DNA of 14,085 nt from Candidatus Arcanibacter lacustris (GTDB lineage: Bacteria > Pseudomonadota > Alphaproteobacteria > Rickettsiales > Arcanibacteraceae). A program made the translations under genes and the position numbers. Each line of letters opens with the position of its first letter. The stretch's first letter is position 1. Of the stretch, positions 6,195-14,085 are shown piece after piece. The DNA lies in assembly GCA_000970895.1 (NCBI GenBank), contig JYHA01000121.1, positions 1 through 14,085 of the forward strand. Direction: 5' to 3'. The notes beneath the pieces were generated by a model. The model worked only from the letters and a program-made list of their open reading frames with translations, made no database searches and had not been told where the DNA came from.

Positions 6195-7739
6195 TCAAGG
6201 GCTGCATAGGCTAAGTTTTTTATCTATTATCTCAGAATAAATCGATGCACAATCCAAGATACTATGAAAAATATAATCTTGGCTTAAAATATTATTTTGT
6301 TTTTTAGCAATATTGTTAAATTTTTCTGGATAATTTTCTTTGAACTTATCTGTTGCATAGATAATCAAGGGAACATGGGTTTGTTCTTTGACCCAGTTTA
6401 GACCATGTAAATAGATACCATTTTCCCCAAGAGACTCGCCATGATCAGAAACATAAATAAATAGCGCATTTTTATCTTTTATTTTTGCTATTAACCCACT
6501 TAAAAAATAGTCAGTATATAGAATGCTATTATCATATGAATTGATAATTTCTGCGTCACTACAATGACTCATACCAAATTTTTCTGATAACAAACCATGA
6601 AAAAATCTTTTTTTACAAACAGGAAGAAATTGCCTGAAATTATCCGTATATCTATTATCATAATGATGATGACTACCAAAACTATGAATTACTGATAATT
6701 TATTGCCTGGTTTTTTAAGAAAATCATCAAAAAAAGGAAAAGCCTCTTCATCTAAAGCATCATTTATTAAATAAAATTCTGTATCAACTAATGTAGTTTT
6801 ATCAGCTTCTTTTGCAACTAGAGAAAGTGGACTATCTATAACAGAAAAAGTACCCTGTATTCCTATCCAATTAGTATAATAGCCAAGTTTCTTAAATACA
6901 GAAATTAGAGATGTCTCTTTTAGGGATATATTCTCTTTAGTGGCCCTGGTTAAAATACAAGGAACTGAATCTCTTGTTAAAATCCCACAAGAACTAACAT
7001 CTTTAAAATTAAGCAGTCCTGGTATTTTTTCTAAATTTGGAGTTGTATTTCGATCATAGTTATTTAAACCAAAATGATCAGCTCTTGCTGATTCACCCAA
7101 AACCAATATTATATTTAAATCTTGAGTTTTATTATCTGTAGTAAAAACATTTGTGGATATATCATATTTTTTCATGCTCTTATTAAAAAAATATTCTTTT
7201 GATTCTTTGAGCAAATTATAGGGAAAATATTTAGCGCTAATTATATCCCCATTGAAAAACGTAATAGATAATATGAAGCACCAACATAAAAAAGATTTTT
7301 TACTATTAGTTGCTAATTTTTGTTTTCTAGTAAAAACCGCCCCTAGTGCGATATAAACCAAAAGCCAAACAACCATAGTTATATTGATAAATGAAAAAGA
7401 CTCTGAAAAATTAGTTTCAAAGAATAAGCTAATAGTATTTTGATCTAATTTGATATGATGGAAAAATGAGAAATAACCAACTAAACCACTAATAACAAAA
7501 ATAAAGATAGTACCAATTATAAAAATAATCTTATGAATAGAAAGAGCGTAAAAAAATACATATGATAATATGAATGATCCACTAAATTCCCAAATAAATT
7601 TTTTCACCGATAATGATTTTGATATATTGTAATCATCACAAAGATCATGGGCATTAAATGGGATGTAGCTTATGAATGTATAGAAGAAAGCAAGGATTAG
7701 TAGGGAAGCATAGCGTTCGTTCTTAATTTTATCCGTCAC
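6195..7739 (-). CDS. eptA: Lipid A phosphoethanolamine transferase, EptA-like
   Basis: An inner-membrane enzyme expected to move phosphoethanolamine from phosphatidylethanolamine to lipid A or core sugars, lowering surface negative charge. The 514 residues comprise an N-terminal membrane part with about five hydrophobic segments (roughly 11-28, 52-68, 70-92, 118-137, 150-165) and a periplasmic sulfatase-fold domain. Metal and catalytic motifs are present: GESARADHFG (215-224, Glu216), the nucleophile region LTRDSVPC with Thr255, GSHHHYDNRY (355-364), SDHGESLGENG (431-441) and LHG with His445. This is the EptA/EptB/EptC superfamily; the exact acceptor cannot be read from sequence. GTG at 7739 has AAGGA upstream with an 8-nt spacer. 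The gene stands alone, divergent from yqgE and convergent with acpS. Confidence 0.88.
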   Translation of the reverse strand: MTDKIKNERYASLLILAFFYTFISYIPFNAHDLCDDYNISKSLSVKKFIWEFSGSFILSYVFFYALSIHKIIFIIGTIFIFVISGLVGYFSFFHHIKLDQNTISLFFETNFSESFSFINITMVVWLLVYIALGAVFTRKQKLATNSKKSFLCWCFILSITFFNGDIISAKYFPYNLLKESKEYFFNKSMKKYDISTNVFTTDNKTQDLNIILVLGESARADHFGLNNYDRNTTPNLEKIPGLLNFKDVSSCGILTRDSVPCILTRATKENISLKETSLISVFKKLGYYTNWIGIQGTFSVIDSPLSLVAKEADKTTLVDTEFYLINDALDEEAFPFFDDFLKKPGNKLSVIHSFGSHHHYDNRYTDNFRQFLPVCKKRFFHGLLSEKFGMSHCSDAEIINSYDNSILYTDYFLSGLIAKIKDKNALFIYVSDHGESLGENGIYLHGLNWVKEQTHVPLIIYATDKFKENYPEKFNNIAKKQNNILSQDYIFHSILDCASIYSEIIDKKLSLCSP

Positions 7740-7769
7740 TTCATTGATCCTTGAATTTATTTAGCAATA

Positions 7770-7798
7770 AATATAACTATGTCACAATATAAAAGCAA
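7770..7798 (-). promoter_or_regulatory. Candidate eptA promoter
   Basis: On the minus strand TTGCTT (7798-7793) and TATATT (7775-7770) are 17 nt apart and about 30 nt before the GTG start. Found by eye. Confidence 0.4.
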
Positions 7799-7863
7799 TG
7801 ATAAAAAGCCCTCACCTTAGGAAGCAATGCTGGGTAAATAACTCGCAATACTCTTGAAATAAG

Positions 7864-7891
7864 TTGATTTAACTATTACTTAAAGTATATT
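7864..7891 (+). promoter_or_regulatory. Candidate promoter of the yqgE-M16-ubiE-ubiB operon
   Basis: TTGATT (7864-7869) and TATATT (7886-7891) with 16-nt spacing, 32 nt before the TTG start of yqgE. The stretch 7800-7860 between this and the eptA promoter shows no further clear signal. Confidence 0.45.
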
Positions 7892-7923
7892 CATAGCAAG
7901 TTTATATAAAAGGAATCCTCAAG

Positions 7924-8514
7924 TTGACTAAAATAAATATATTTAAAGATCAAGAGACTTACTTAACTGGACAGTTGCTAGTTGCAACACCAGCTATGGT
8001 GCATGATTCTATTTTTAGCAAATCAGTAATATTTATAGTTTCGCACAATCATACAGGATCCATTGGGGTGGTGGTTAACAACCCTATCAACATGGTGCAA
8101 TCTTCGATTATACTAAATTCTCTAAGCAAAGATGATTCGGTAAATTATAACAATATCCAAGTTTATTTTGGAGGGCCAGTTGAGCAAAATAGAGGCTTTA
8201 TCCTTCATACTAATGACTATAAAACCAATCCAATCTTTGAGCTTAAAAATGATCTGGTACTTAGTTCTAATATCGATATTCTAAAAGATATATCAATTGG
8301 TATGGGACCAAGTCGTAGTTTATTTACTATTGGCTGTACTGGTTGGGCTAAAGGACAACTAGAGAGAGAAATATCAGAAAATCAGTGGCTTATCGCTCCA
8401 TTTTCAGAGAATATAATATTTAATAATAACAATAATTCAGAAAAATGGAATTTAGCAATGAAAAATTTAGGCGTTAAAGATTATGCATTATCTATTGTAG
8501 CAGGTCACGCATGA
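7924..8514 (+). CDS. yqgE: YqgE/AlgH family protein (UPF0301)
   Basis: A 196-residue cytoplasmic protein of the conserved YqgE/AlgH family, whose molecular role is not firmly established. Family signatures are clear: GQLLVATPAMVHDSIFSKSVIFIVSH near the N-terminus, GSIGVVVNNP, YFGGPVEQNRGFILH in the middle and IGCTGWAKGQLEREI with NQWLIAP toward the end. TTG at 7924 is the start: it has AAAAGGA at 7908-7914 and gives the family-typical N-terminal length. The stop overlaps the next start as ATGA (8511-8514), so it is translationally coupled to the M16 peptidase gene. Confidence 0.9.
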   Translation: MTKINIFKDQETYLTGQLLVATPAMVHDSIFSKSVIFIVSHNHTGSIGVVVNNPINMVQSSIILNSLSKDDSVNYNNIQVYFGGPVEQNRGFILHTNDYKTNPIFELKNDLVLSSNIDILKDISIGMGPSRSLFTIGCTGWAKGQLEREISENQWLIAPFSENIIFNNNNNSEKWNLAMKNLGVKDYALSIVAGHA

Positions 8515-9743
8515 TCGAAGTTACAAAACTAAAAAATGGCCTAACTATTGCCACCGATCAAATGAGAGATGTAGAATCAGTATCCCTAAACTTACTAGTA
8601 AAAGTAGGAAGCAGATATGAGTCGCAAGAAATTAACGGTATATCTCACTTCTTAGAACATATGGCCTTTAAAGGAACTCCTAAACGTAGCGCATATAAAA
8701 TCGCCGAAGAGTTTGATAATATTGGTGGTGATTTTAATGCTTATACGGGCAGAGAATATACAGTTTATACTGCCAAAACTCTCAAAGCTCATATTCATGT
8801 AGCGCTCGATATTATCTCAGATATTATTTGTAATTCTAGCTATGACCCCGAAGAAATCAACAAAGAACTCGGTGTAATCTTACAAGAAATAGCAGCAAGT
8901 AACGACACACCAGATGATATAGTTTTTGATTATTTTCAAGAAACTGCATTTCCAAACCAAGCAATAGGTAGGTCAATACTTGGAACAGAAGCAACCATTT
9001 CCAAGTTTAATCAAGATAGTTTTAAAGAATATGTAGCTAAATATTATAGAGCACCTAACATGGTGTTAACTTTAGCAGGCAATATTAATCACCAAGAAAT
9101 AGTTGCAATGGCTGGTTCTTATTTTGATAAATTATCACCATTAGAGGCTGAGACATCTTCTGGTTGTAATTATGTAGGTGGAGAAATAATTACTGAAAAA
9201 GATCTAGAACAAGTACAGTTTGTTTTAGGATTTAAAAGCTGCTCTTACAAGGATGATTTATTTATAACTTCTCAATTACTTGCCAATCTACTTGGAGGAG
9301 GTATGTCTTCTAGACTATTCCAAGAAGTAAGAGAAAAGCGCGGCCTTGCTTATTCAGTTTGTAGCTTTAATAGCTGTTATAATGATAATGGTATATTTTC
9401 TATTTATGCTGGAACTAGCGAAGAAAATGTAGATGAATTATATAAAGTTGTATGGGATCAACTAAATAAATGCGTAGATCATGTAGGGGAAGAAGAACTA
9501 ACTCGTGCTAAAAATCAATTAAAAGCTAGTTTATTAATGGGTAGAGATAGCACTTCTTACAGATCAGGAGATTTAGCTAGAAATATAGCCATACATAATA
9601 GGGTAGTTCCTGCTGAAGAATTAGTTGCTAAAATCAATTTAGTTGATAGTGCTGCTATTTCAAATTTAATGAAGCAAATTATTTCTTGCCCAACACCAAC
9701 TATGGCTTTACTTGGCAAGAAAACAAACTTTACAAGGGCATAA
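8511..9743 (+). CDS. M16 family zinc peptidase (processing-peptidase type)
   Basis: A 410-residue metallopeptidase of the pitrilysin/M16B group, related to the mitochondrial processing peptidase beta subunit. The inverted zinc motif HFLEH is at residues 46-50 (His46, Glu49, His50), and the third ligand is Glu126 in GVILQEIAAS, at the spacing expected for active subunits. The C-terminal half shows the substrate-binding M16_C domain with LLGGGMSSRLFQEVREKRGLAYSV (about 262-285). It therefore looks catalytically competent, unlike the inactive partner subunits some bacteria encode beside it. No signal peptide is seen, so a cytoplasmic location is likely; the substrate is unknown. It overlaps yqgE by 4 nt and lies 7 nt before ubiE. 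Confidence 0.93.
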   Translation: MIEVTKLKNGLTIATDQMRDVESVSLNLLVKVGSRYESQEINGISHFLEHMAFKGTPKRSAYKIAEEFDNIGGDFNAYTGREYTVYTAKTLKAHIHVALDIISDIICNSSYDPEEINKELGVILQEIAASNDTPDDIVFDYFQETAFPNQAIGRSILGTEATISKFNQDSFKEYVAKYYRAPNMVLTLAGNINHQEIVAMAGSYFDKLSPLEAETSSGCNYVGGEIITEKDLEQVQFVLGFKSCSYKDDLFITSQLLANLLGGGMSSRLFQEVREKRGLAYSVCSFNSCYNDNGIFSIYAGTSEENVDELYKVVWDQLNKCVDHVGEEELTRAKNQLKASLLMGRDSTSYRSGDLARNIAIHNRVVPAEELVAKINLVDSAAISNLMKQIISCPTPTMALLGKKTNFTRA

Positions 9744-9750
9744 TTATTAA

Positions 9751-10458
9751 ATGAAAGACAAAGCAACTCTTGTAAAAAATATCTTCTCATCGGTCGCAAG
9801 TAATTATGATTTGATGAATAATGTCATGAGTCTTGGTGTTCATCATTTATGGAAAGATAAATTCATCGAATTACTACCTGATTATTCAAAATCATTACTT
9901 GATGTTGCGGGTGGTACTGGAGATATTGCTTCTCGTTATTATAAAAAAGCAAAAGCAAGAAGACTTGAACCTCAAATTACCATTTGTGATATTAACCCTG
10001 AGATGATTAAGGTTGGTAGGGATAAATTAATCGATAATAATATTTTATATCCTATTGATTTTATTGTGGGTGATGCACAAAAATTACCATTTGATGATAT
10101 GAGTTATGATTATTATACTATCTCTTTTGGTATTAGAAATGTAACTGACATTAGCTTAGCATTAAGTGAGGCATATAGGGTGATAAAACCTGGTGGAAAA
10201 TTTATGTGTTTAGAATTTTCTCATCCAACCAACGCTTGTTTTGCTAAAATCTACGATAGTTATTCTAACTTAATTCCTTTTATTGGAGAAGTAGTAGCGG
10301 GCAATAAAGAAGCATATAAATATTTAGTTGATTCTATCAGAGCATTTCCAAAACAAGAAACATTCGCATCAATGATGCGTGATGCTGGTTTTGTTCATGT
10401 TGAATATCAAAACTTAACTAATGGTGTTGTGGCAATTCATTGTGGATATAAAATATAA
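9751..10458 (+). CDS. ubiE: Ubiquinone/menaquinone C-methyltransferase
   Basis: A SAM-dependent methyltransferase that performs the C-methylation step of ubiquinone (and, where present, menaquinone) synthesis. The 235-residue sequence carries the class I SAM fold: motif I LDVAGGTGD (50-58), CDINPEMI (79-86), GDAQKLPF (107-114), the UbiE signature SFGIRNVTD (125-133), the VIKPGGKFMCLEFSHP block (144-159) and the C-terminal LTNGVVAIHCGYK. AAGGG lies 12 nt upstream of the ATG, a long spacer. It is followed without any gap by ubiB, so the two ubiquinone genes form a unit. Confidence 0.96.
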   Translation: MKDKATLVKNIFSSVASNYDLMNNVMSLGVHHLWKDKFIELLPDYSKSLLDVAGGTGDIASRYYKKAKARRLEPQITICDINPEMIKVGRDKLIDNNILYPIDFIVGDAQKLPFDDMSYDYYTISFGIRNVTDISLALSEAYRVIKPGGKFMCLEFSHPTNACFAKIYDSYSNLIPFIGEVVAGNKEAYKYLVDSIRAFPKQETFASMMRDAGFVHVEYQNLTNGVVAIHCGYKI

Positions 10459-11739
10459 ATGAAAAATTTATTTCATCTATTTAGATTAATCAAAATTCTC
10501 TTTTTAATAAGAGGAGCTTTTTCTTGTGGTGATCTCCTAACCAAAACTCTCAAAACATTAGGTCCTGTTTTTATTAAATTTGGTCAGAGTCTTTCTACTC
10601 GTGCAGATATTGTCGGAGAAGAAATAGCTGACAAACTAATGGAACTACAAGATAAATTACCTTCATTTAGTTTTGATCAAGTTAAACAAATTATTGAATC
10701 AGAATTTGGTGGCAAACTGTCAGATCATTTTAGTTATTTTGAAGAAAAACCGATAGCTGCAGCATCAATTGCCCAAGTTCATAGGGCTATTACTTGCGAT
10801 GGTACAAAAGTAGCTGTAAAAGTTAGAAGACCAAAAATAGTCAAGGAATTTGCTAAAGATATCGATTTTTTATATTTTATCGCAGGCCTTGCTGAAAAAT
10901 TTATTCCTAAAGCAAAAAAACATTCACCAAAAGAAATAGTGGCAATTTTTGATAAATCTAGCAAATTCGAATTAGATTTTTGCTTTGAGGCTGCTGCTCT
11001 TTCTGAAATGAGAGAAAATTTTTCAGGCGATGAAAGCGTTTATATTCCAAAACCATATTGGGATTTAACTTCTCATTTAGTGCTTACTATGGATTGGGTG
11101 GAAGGAATTCCTATCAATGACTTAGATGCTATTGATAAGGCTTCTATTGACCGTAAAAAAATAGCAAGCAATCTATCGATATTATTTTTTAACCAAGCAT
11201 ACAGGAATGGATTTTTTCATGGAGATCTTCATGGTGGTAATATACTTGTTAATGATAAACACCAGATTATTTTAATTGATTTTGGTATTACAGGTAGATT
11301 AAGCAAAAAAGATCGTATTTTTGTAGCCAATGTTTTAAAAAGCTTTCTTGAACATGATTATTTAAATGTAGCAAAAATTCATTATGAAGAAGGATTTATT
11401 ACAAATCCTGAAGATATCGTCTATTTTGCTCAAACTTGTCGTTCAATTGGAGAGCAGATAGTTGGATTATCTGCTAATAAAATGTCAGTTGCTAAGTTAT
11501 TATCAAGACTTTTTAAAGCTTGTGATGATTATGATATGAACACAAGACCGCAATTATTATTACTGCAAAAAACTATCCTGATGGTAGAAGGAATAGGATC
11601 AAGACTAGATCCTTCAATTAATATGTGGAAATTAGCAGAACCATGGATTGAACAATGGGCAATTGAAAATTTAGGGATTGAAGCTAAATTATTAGAATTC
11701 GCTCAAAAAATATCCAGCAAAATAAAAGAGATGATTTAA
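10459..11739 (+). CDS. ubiB: UbiB/AarF atypical kinase for ubiquinone synthesis
   Basis: An ABC1/ADCK/UbiB-family atypical kinase or ATPase needed for ubiquinone biosynthesis. Family marks are KFGQS (40-44, the KxGQ motif), the Ala-rich loop AAASIAQVH (100-108), the lysine in VAVKV (Lys121), ELDFCFEA (171-178), HGDLHGGNIL (254-263) and DFG (274-276). At 426 residues it is clearly shorter than the ~546 of E. coli UbiB and lacks the C-terminal transmembrane pair, so it is probably soluble or peripheral. The ATG directly abuts the ubiE stop. Its TAA overlaps the hemJ stop on the other strand, leaving no room for a terminator between the two operons. Confidence 0.93.
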   Translation: MKNLFHLFRLIKILFLIRGAFSCGDLLTKTLKTLGPVFIKFGQSLSTRADIVGEEIADKLMELQDKLPSFSFDQVKQIIESEFGGKLSDHFSYFEEKPIAAASIAQVHRAITCDGTKVAVKVRRPKIVKEFAKDIDFLYFIAGLAEKFIPKAKKHSPKEIVAIFDKSSKFELDFCFEAAALSEMRENFSGDESVYIPKPYWDLTSHLVLTMDWVEGIPINDLDAIDKASIDRKKIASNLSILFFNQAYRNGFFHGDLHGGNILVNDKHQIILIDFGITGRLSKKDRIFVANVLKSFLEHDYLNVAKIHYEEGFITNPEDIVYFAQTCRSIGEQIVGLSANKMSVAKLLSRLFKACDDYDMNTRPQLLLLQKTILMVEGIGSRLDPSINMWKLAEPWIEQWAIENLGIEAKLLEFAQKISSKIKEMI

Positions 11740-12167
11740 GGTTTAACTATCACCAATATAACTATAGCAATCATAATAACAGCTGGAATTTCATTCATAA
11801 TGCGATAGAACTTATTACTATGAGTATTATTACCTACTACAAATCCCTTTCTCCAACGAGCCATAAGACCGTGTAGAAGCGTCATCAATAATACTAGGGT
11901 GAGTTTTATATGAAACCACATACCAAGAGCCTTCATTCCAAAGATGCTCACTAGCATAAAACCTAAAATATAAGTTACAATCATGGCAGGATTCATAATG
12001 ATACGTAATAATCTTCTCTCCATTTTCTGGAAGATCTTATCAGTATCAGAACCAAATTCAACATCAGCATGATAAGCAAATATTCTAGGCAAATAAAGTA
12101 ATCCACACATCCAAGCAATAACTGCTACTAGATGAAATGATTTGATCCATAAATAATAATCAGCCAT
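11736..12167 (-). CDS. hemJ: Protoporphyrinogen IX oxidase HemJ
   Basis: A small inner-membrane protein (143 residues) that oxidises protoporphyrinogen IX to protoporphyrin IX, replacing HemG/HemY in many alphaproteobacteria. It has about four hydrophobic segments (near 9-29, 59-77, 84-101, 126-141), His12 in KSFHLVAVIAWMCGLLYLPR and Lys88 in WFHIKLTLVLLMTLLHG, the positions of the conserved His and Lys of the family. ATG 12167 is preferred: it has GGAG (12180-12177) 9 nt upstream and gives the family N-terminus MADYYLWIKSFH; a GTG at 12182 overlaps that GGAG. It lies four bases after the hemH stop and completes the step feeding ferrochelatase. Confidence 0.93.
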   Translation of the reverse strand: MADYYLWIKSFHLVAVIAWMCGLLYLPRIFAYHADVEFGSDTDKIFQKMERRLLRIIMNPAMIVTYILGFMLVSIFGMKALGMWFHIKLTLVLLMTLLHGLMARWRKGFVVGNNTHSNKFYRIMNEIPAVIMIAIVILVIVKP

Positions 12168-12171
12168 TAAT

Positions 12172-13173
12172 TTAAACTCCACATTTACAAAATTCTTTTG
12201 GACAAATTCTCATTCTTGGTAAATCATTGACTGAATCTATAGTAGATTTAGCCAAAGATTTAATGAAATTATCTTCTATACCAAGAGCGGAAACCCTACA
12301 ATAATCTTTAACACCATAATCATTTGCAAGCAACTTATAATCAATATCAAGCTCAACTAAAGTTTCTAGATGATCACTTACAAAAGCAATTGGTACAATC
12401 ATCATAGATTTATCTTTATTATTTTTAATTTCACTATCAGTAGAAGGCTCTAACCATTTCAAGCGCCCTACCCTACTTTGATAACAAATCTTATGAGATA
12501 CTTCTAAATTCAAATCTCTCATAATAGCTCTAACTGTTGCTTCTATCTGCCACTGATATGGATCTCCATTATCGACGCATTTTTGTGGAATAGAATGAGC
12601 AGAAAACAATATTACTACATCTTTTCCTTTGAGATTATTTTCTAAATATGATTTTCTGATTTTTTCTTGGTGAGATTTTATATAATTTTCTTCTAAAGGA
12701 TAACAACATACTGACTTAATTTTAAATTCATCTTTAAATTTAGGGATAAAATCTTCAAAAGATGATTTAGTAGTAGTAGTTGAATATTGAGGATAAAGTG
12801 GTAATAAGATAATTTCATCTGGTTTAAATTTATCAATAGACTCTCTCAAATCATCGCTAAATGGTTTACTATAGCGCATTGAGATCATAATTTCATATTG
12901 ATTATCAGGATCAATCTCTTTTAATTTTATAGCAAGTGCTTCTGCTTGATCTTGAGTGTTCTTAAGTATAGGTGAAGATCCACCCATTTGTTGATATAGT
13001 TTTTTTGATTTATTAGATCTAGTTGAGGAAATTAACTTAGCCAACAACCATCTAAATGGATTAGGCAGTGTGATGATGTTTTTATCATTAAAAAGATTAA
13101 ATAAAAATCCTTCTACATGATCAATATCACTAGGACCTCCTAGATTAAATAATATAACTGCTATTTTTTTCAT
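12172..13173 (-). CDS. hemH: Ferrochelatase
   Basis: It inserts Fe(II) into protoporphyrin IX, the last step of protohaem synthesis. The 333-residue chain shows ILFNLGGPSD (7-16), YPQYSTTTTKSSF, SAHSIPQK with the catalytic His193, YQSRVGRLKWLEPS (231-244) and FVSDHLETLVELD with Glu270. The C-terminal CPKEFCKC supplies Cys324, Cys329 and Cys331, and a CC pair lies at 156-157. This spacing resembles the cysteine set of microbial ferrochelatases that hold a [2Fe-2S] cluster. The start overlaps the hemE stop as ATGA (13173-13170). It sits between the gene for an earlier step (hemE) and the step just before it (hemJ). Confidence 0.95.
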   Translation of the reverse strand: MKKIAVILFNLGGPSDIDHVEGFLFNLFNDKNIITLPNPFRWLLAKLISSTRSNKSKKLYQQMGGSSPILKNTQDQAEALAIKLKEIDPDNQYEIMISMRYSKPFSDDLRESIDKFKPDEIILLPLYPQYSTTTTKSSFEDFIPKFKDEFKIKSVCCYPLEENYIKSHQEKIRKSYLENNLKGKDVVILFSAHSIPQKCVDNGDPYQWQIEATVRAIMRDLNLEVSHKICYQSRVGRLKWLEPSTDSEIKNNKDKSMMIVPIAFVSDHLETLVELDIDYKLLANDYGVKDYCRVSALGIEDNFIKSLAKSTIDSVNDLPRMRICPKEFCKCGV

Positions 13174-14085
13174 TTATTGTAATTTCTAACAGTATCTACC
13201 AAGAACCTAACATTATCTTCTGGAGTTTCTTTTACCACCCCATGTCCTAAGTTAAATATATAATCATCACCTGATAAATTATCTAATGTTTCATAGATTT
13301 TTGACTTTAAAATATCCCTATCAGCAAGTAGATAAATAGGATCTAAATTTCCCTGAATAACCGCCCTACCCTTAATATTATCTTTGATATATTTATAAGA
13401 TAAATTACTATCTAAACTAACCCCATCAACTTTAGTGTGAGCTACAAAATCCTCATATAATATATTAGCATTTTTTGGAAATCCTATCACAGGAACATCT
13501 GGATAGGCTTTTTTGACATTTTCTACGATTTTACGGGTTGGTTCTATTACCCATTTGAAAAAATTATCATGATTTAAAACACCAGCCCAACTATCAAATA
13601 ACATCACAATTTCAGCACCAGATTTTATCTGATTAATCAAGTGGTTAGATATAGTTAAAACTAATTTATCAATTAAAACAGTAAAATTTTTCTCATTAAG
13701 ATAAGCCATTTTTTTAACATTAAAGAAATCCTTACTAGAACCTCCTTCAATCATGTAAGTAGCTACAGTCCATGGAGATCCTGCAAAACCAATTAGAGAT
13801 GTATTATTTGATAGTGATTTTTTAACATTTTCAATTGCTAAATATACTGGATTTAATTTCTCTTCAATATCTACTGTAAGTCTATTAATAGATTGTAAAT
13901 CTTGAATTTTTTCTAGACGAGGCCCCTCTCCTTCTACAAAATTTACTCCAACTCCCATTGCATCAGGTATCACCAAAATATCAGAAAAAATAATAGCAGC
14001 ATCAAATCCAAATTTTCTAATAGGTTGTAATGTTACTTCAGCTGCAAGTTCTGGGTTATAACATAGATCTAAAAAACTCCCTGAA
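13170..14085 (-). CDS. hemE: Uroporphyrinogen decarboxylase, 5' end outside window
   Basis: It decarboxylates uroporphyrinogen III to coproporphyrinogen III in the cytoplasm. The frame is open to the right edge of the window: before the first in-frame TTG it continues as SGSFLDLCYNPELAAEV and TLQPIRKFGFDAAIIFSDIL, a conserved HemE block with the catalytic-site Asp in FSDIL. Further marks are FAGSPWTVATYMIEG, the DSWAG segment (FDSWAGVL), QGNLDP and the C-terminal NLGHGVVKETPEDNV. About 40 N-terminal residues are missing, to judge from the family's usual length of ~345. It is the first visible gene of the hemE-hemH-hemJ group and couples to hemH through a 4-nt overlap. Confidence 0.95.
   Translation of the reverse strand, partial: SGSFLDLCYNPELAAEVTLQPIRKFGFDAAIIFSDILVIPDAMGVGVNFVEGEGPRLEKIQDLQSINRLTVDIEEKLNPVYLAIENVKKSLSNNTSLIGFAGSPWTVATYMIEGGSSKDFFNVKKMAYLNEKNFTVLIDKLVLTISNHLINQIKSGAEIVMLFDSWAGVLNHDNFFKWVIEPTRKIVENVKKAYPDVPVIGFPKNANILYEDFVAHTKVDGVSLDSNLSYKYIKDNIKGRAVIQGNLDPIYLLADRDILKSKIYETLDNLSGDDYIFNLGHGVVKETPEDNVRFLVDTVRNYNK

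Noticed and set aside
7800..7862. Possible riboswitch or small RNA between eptA and yqgE
   Set aside because: No stable stem or conserved motif is visible; ordinary divergent promoter spacing explains the gap.
12168..12182. GTG start five codons upstream for hemJ
   Set aside because: It overlaps the GGAG that serves the ATG at 12167 and lengthens the protein beyond the family start.

Overview
The window reads as the chromosome of an AT-rich alphaproteobacterium, most likely an intracellular Rickettsiales (Rickettsiaceae-like) bacterium. This rests on a circularly permuted two-piece tmRNA gene, an alpha-type SspB adaptor, HemJ in place of HemG/HemY, a short UbiB, low-GC codon use and densely packed housekeeping genes beside an insertion sequence and a palindromic repeat. 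Genus is inferred from gene content only; no database comparison was possible.

Layout. 28-960: an IS5-like insertion sequence whose transposase is split by a -1 frame change at a run of seven A. 1225-4321, all on the minus strand and transcribed leftward: glnA (glutamine synthetase), ssrA (permuted tmRNA), sspB (the adaptor that delivers ssrA-tagged proteins to ClpXP) and xthA (exonuclease III, apparently starting at an ATT codon). From 4396 on the plus strand: an OmpA-like lipoprotein overlapping acpS. 5873-6178: a ~306-bp palindromic, MITE-like element that fills the whole gap between convergent acpS and a minus-strand lipid A phosphoethanolamine transferase gene. 7864-11739, plus strand: yqgE, an M16 zinc peptidase, ubiE and ubiB, with tight or overlapping junctions. 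11736-14085, minus strand: hemE (truncated by the window edge), hemH and hemJ, overlapping or nearly so. ubiB and hemJ converge and share a TTAA that supplies both stop codons.

Functional themes. The glnA-ssrA-sspB-xthA run puts the trans-translation tag next to the adaptor that should recognise it. The ubi and hem blocks both serve respiration (ubiquinone synthesis and haem synthesis). acpS, the lipoprotein and the phosphoethanolamine transferase concern lipid and envelope biogenesis. No CRISPR array, tRNA, rRNA or defence system was seen. The most notable items are the permuted ssrA beside sspB, the ATT start of xthA, the IS frameshift site, the palindromic element and a ferrochelatase carrying a likely [2Fe-2S] cysteine set.
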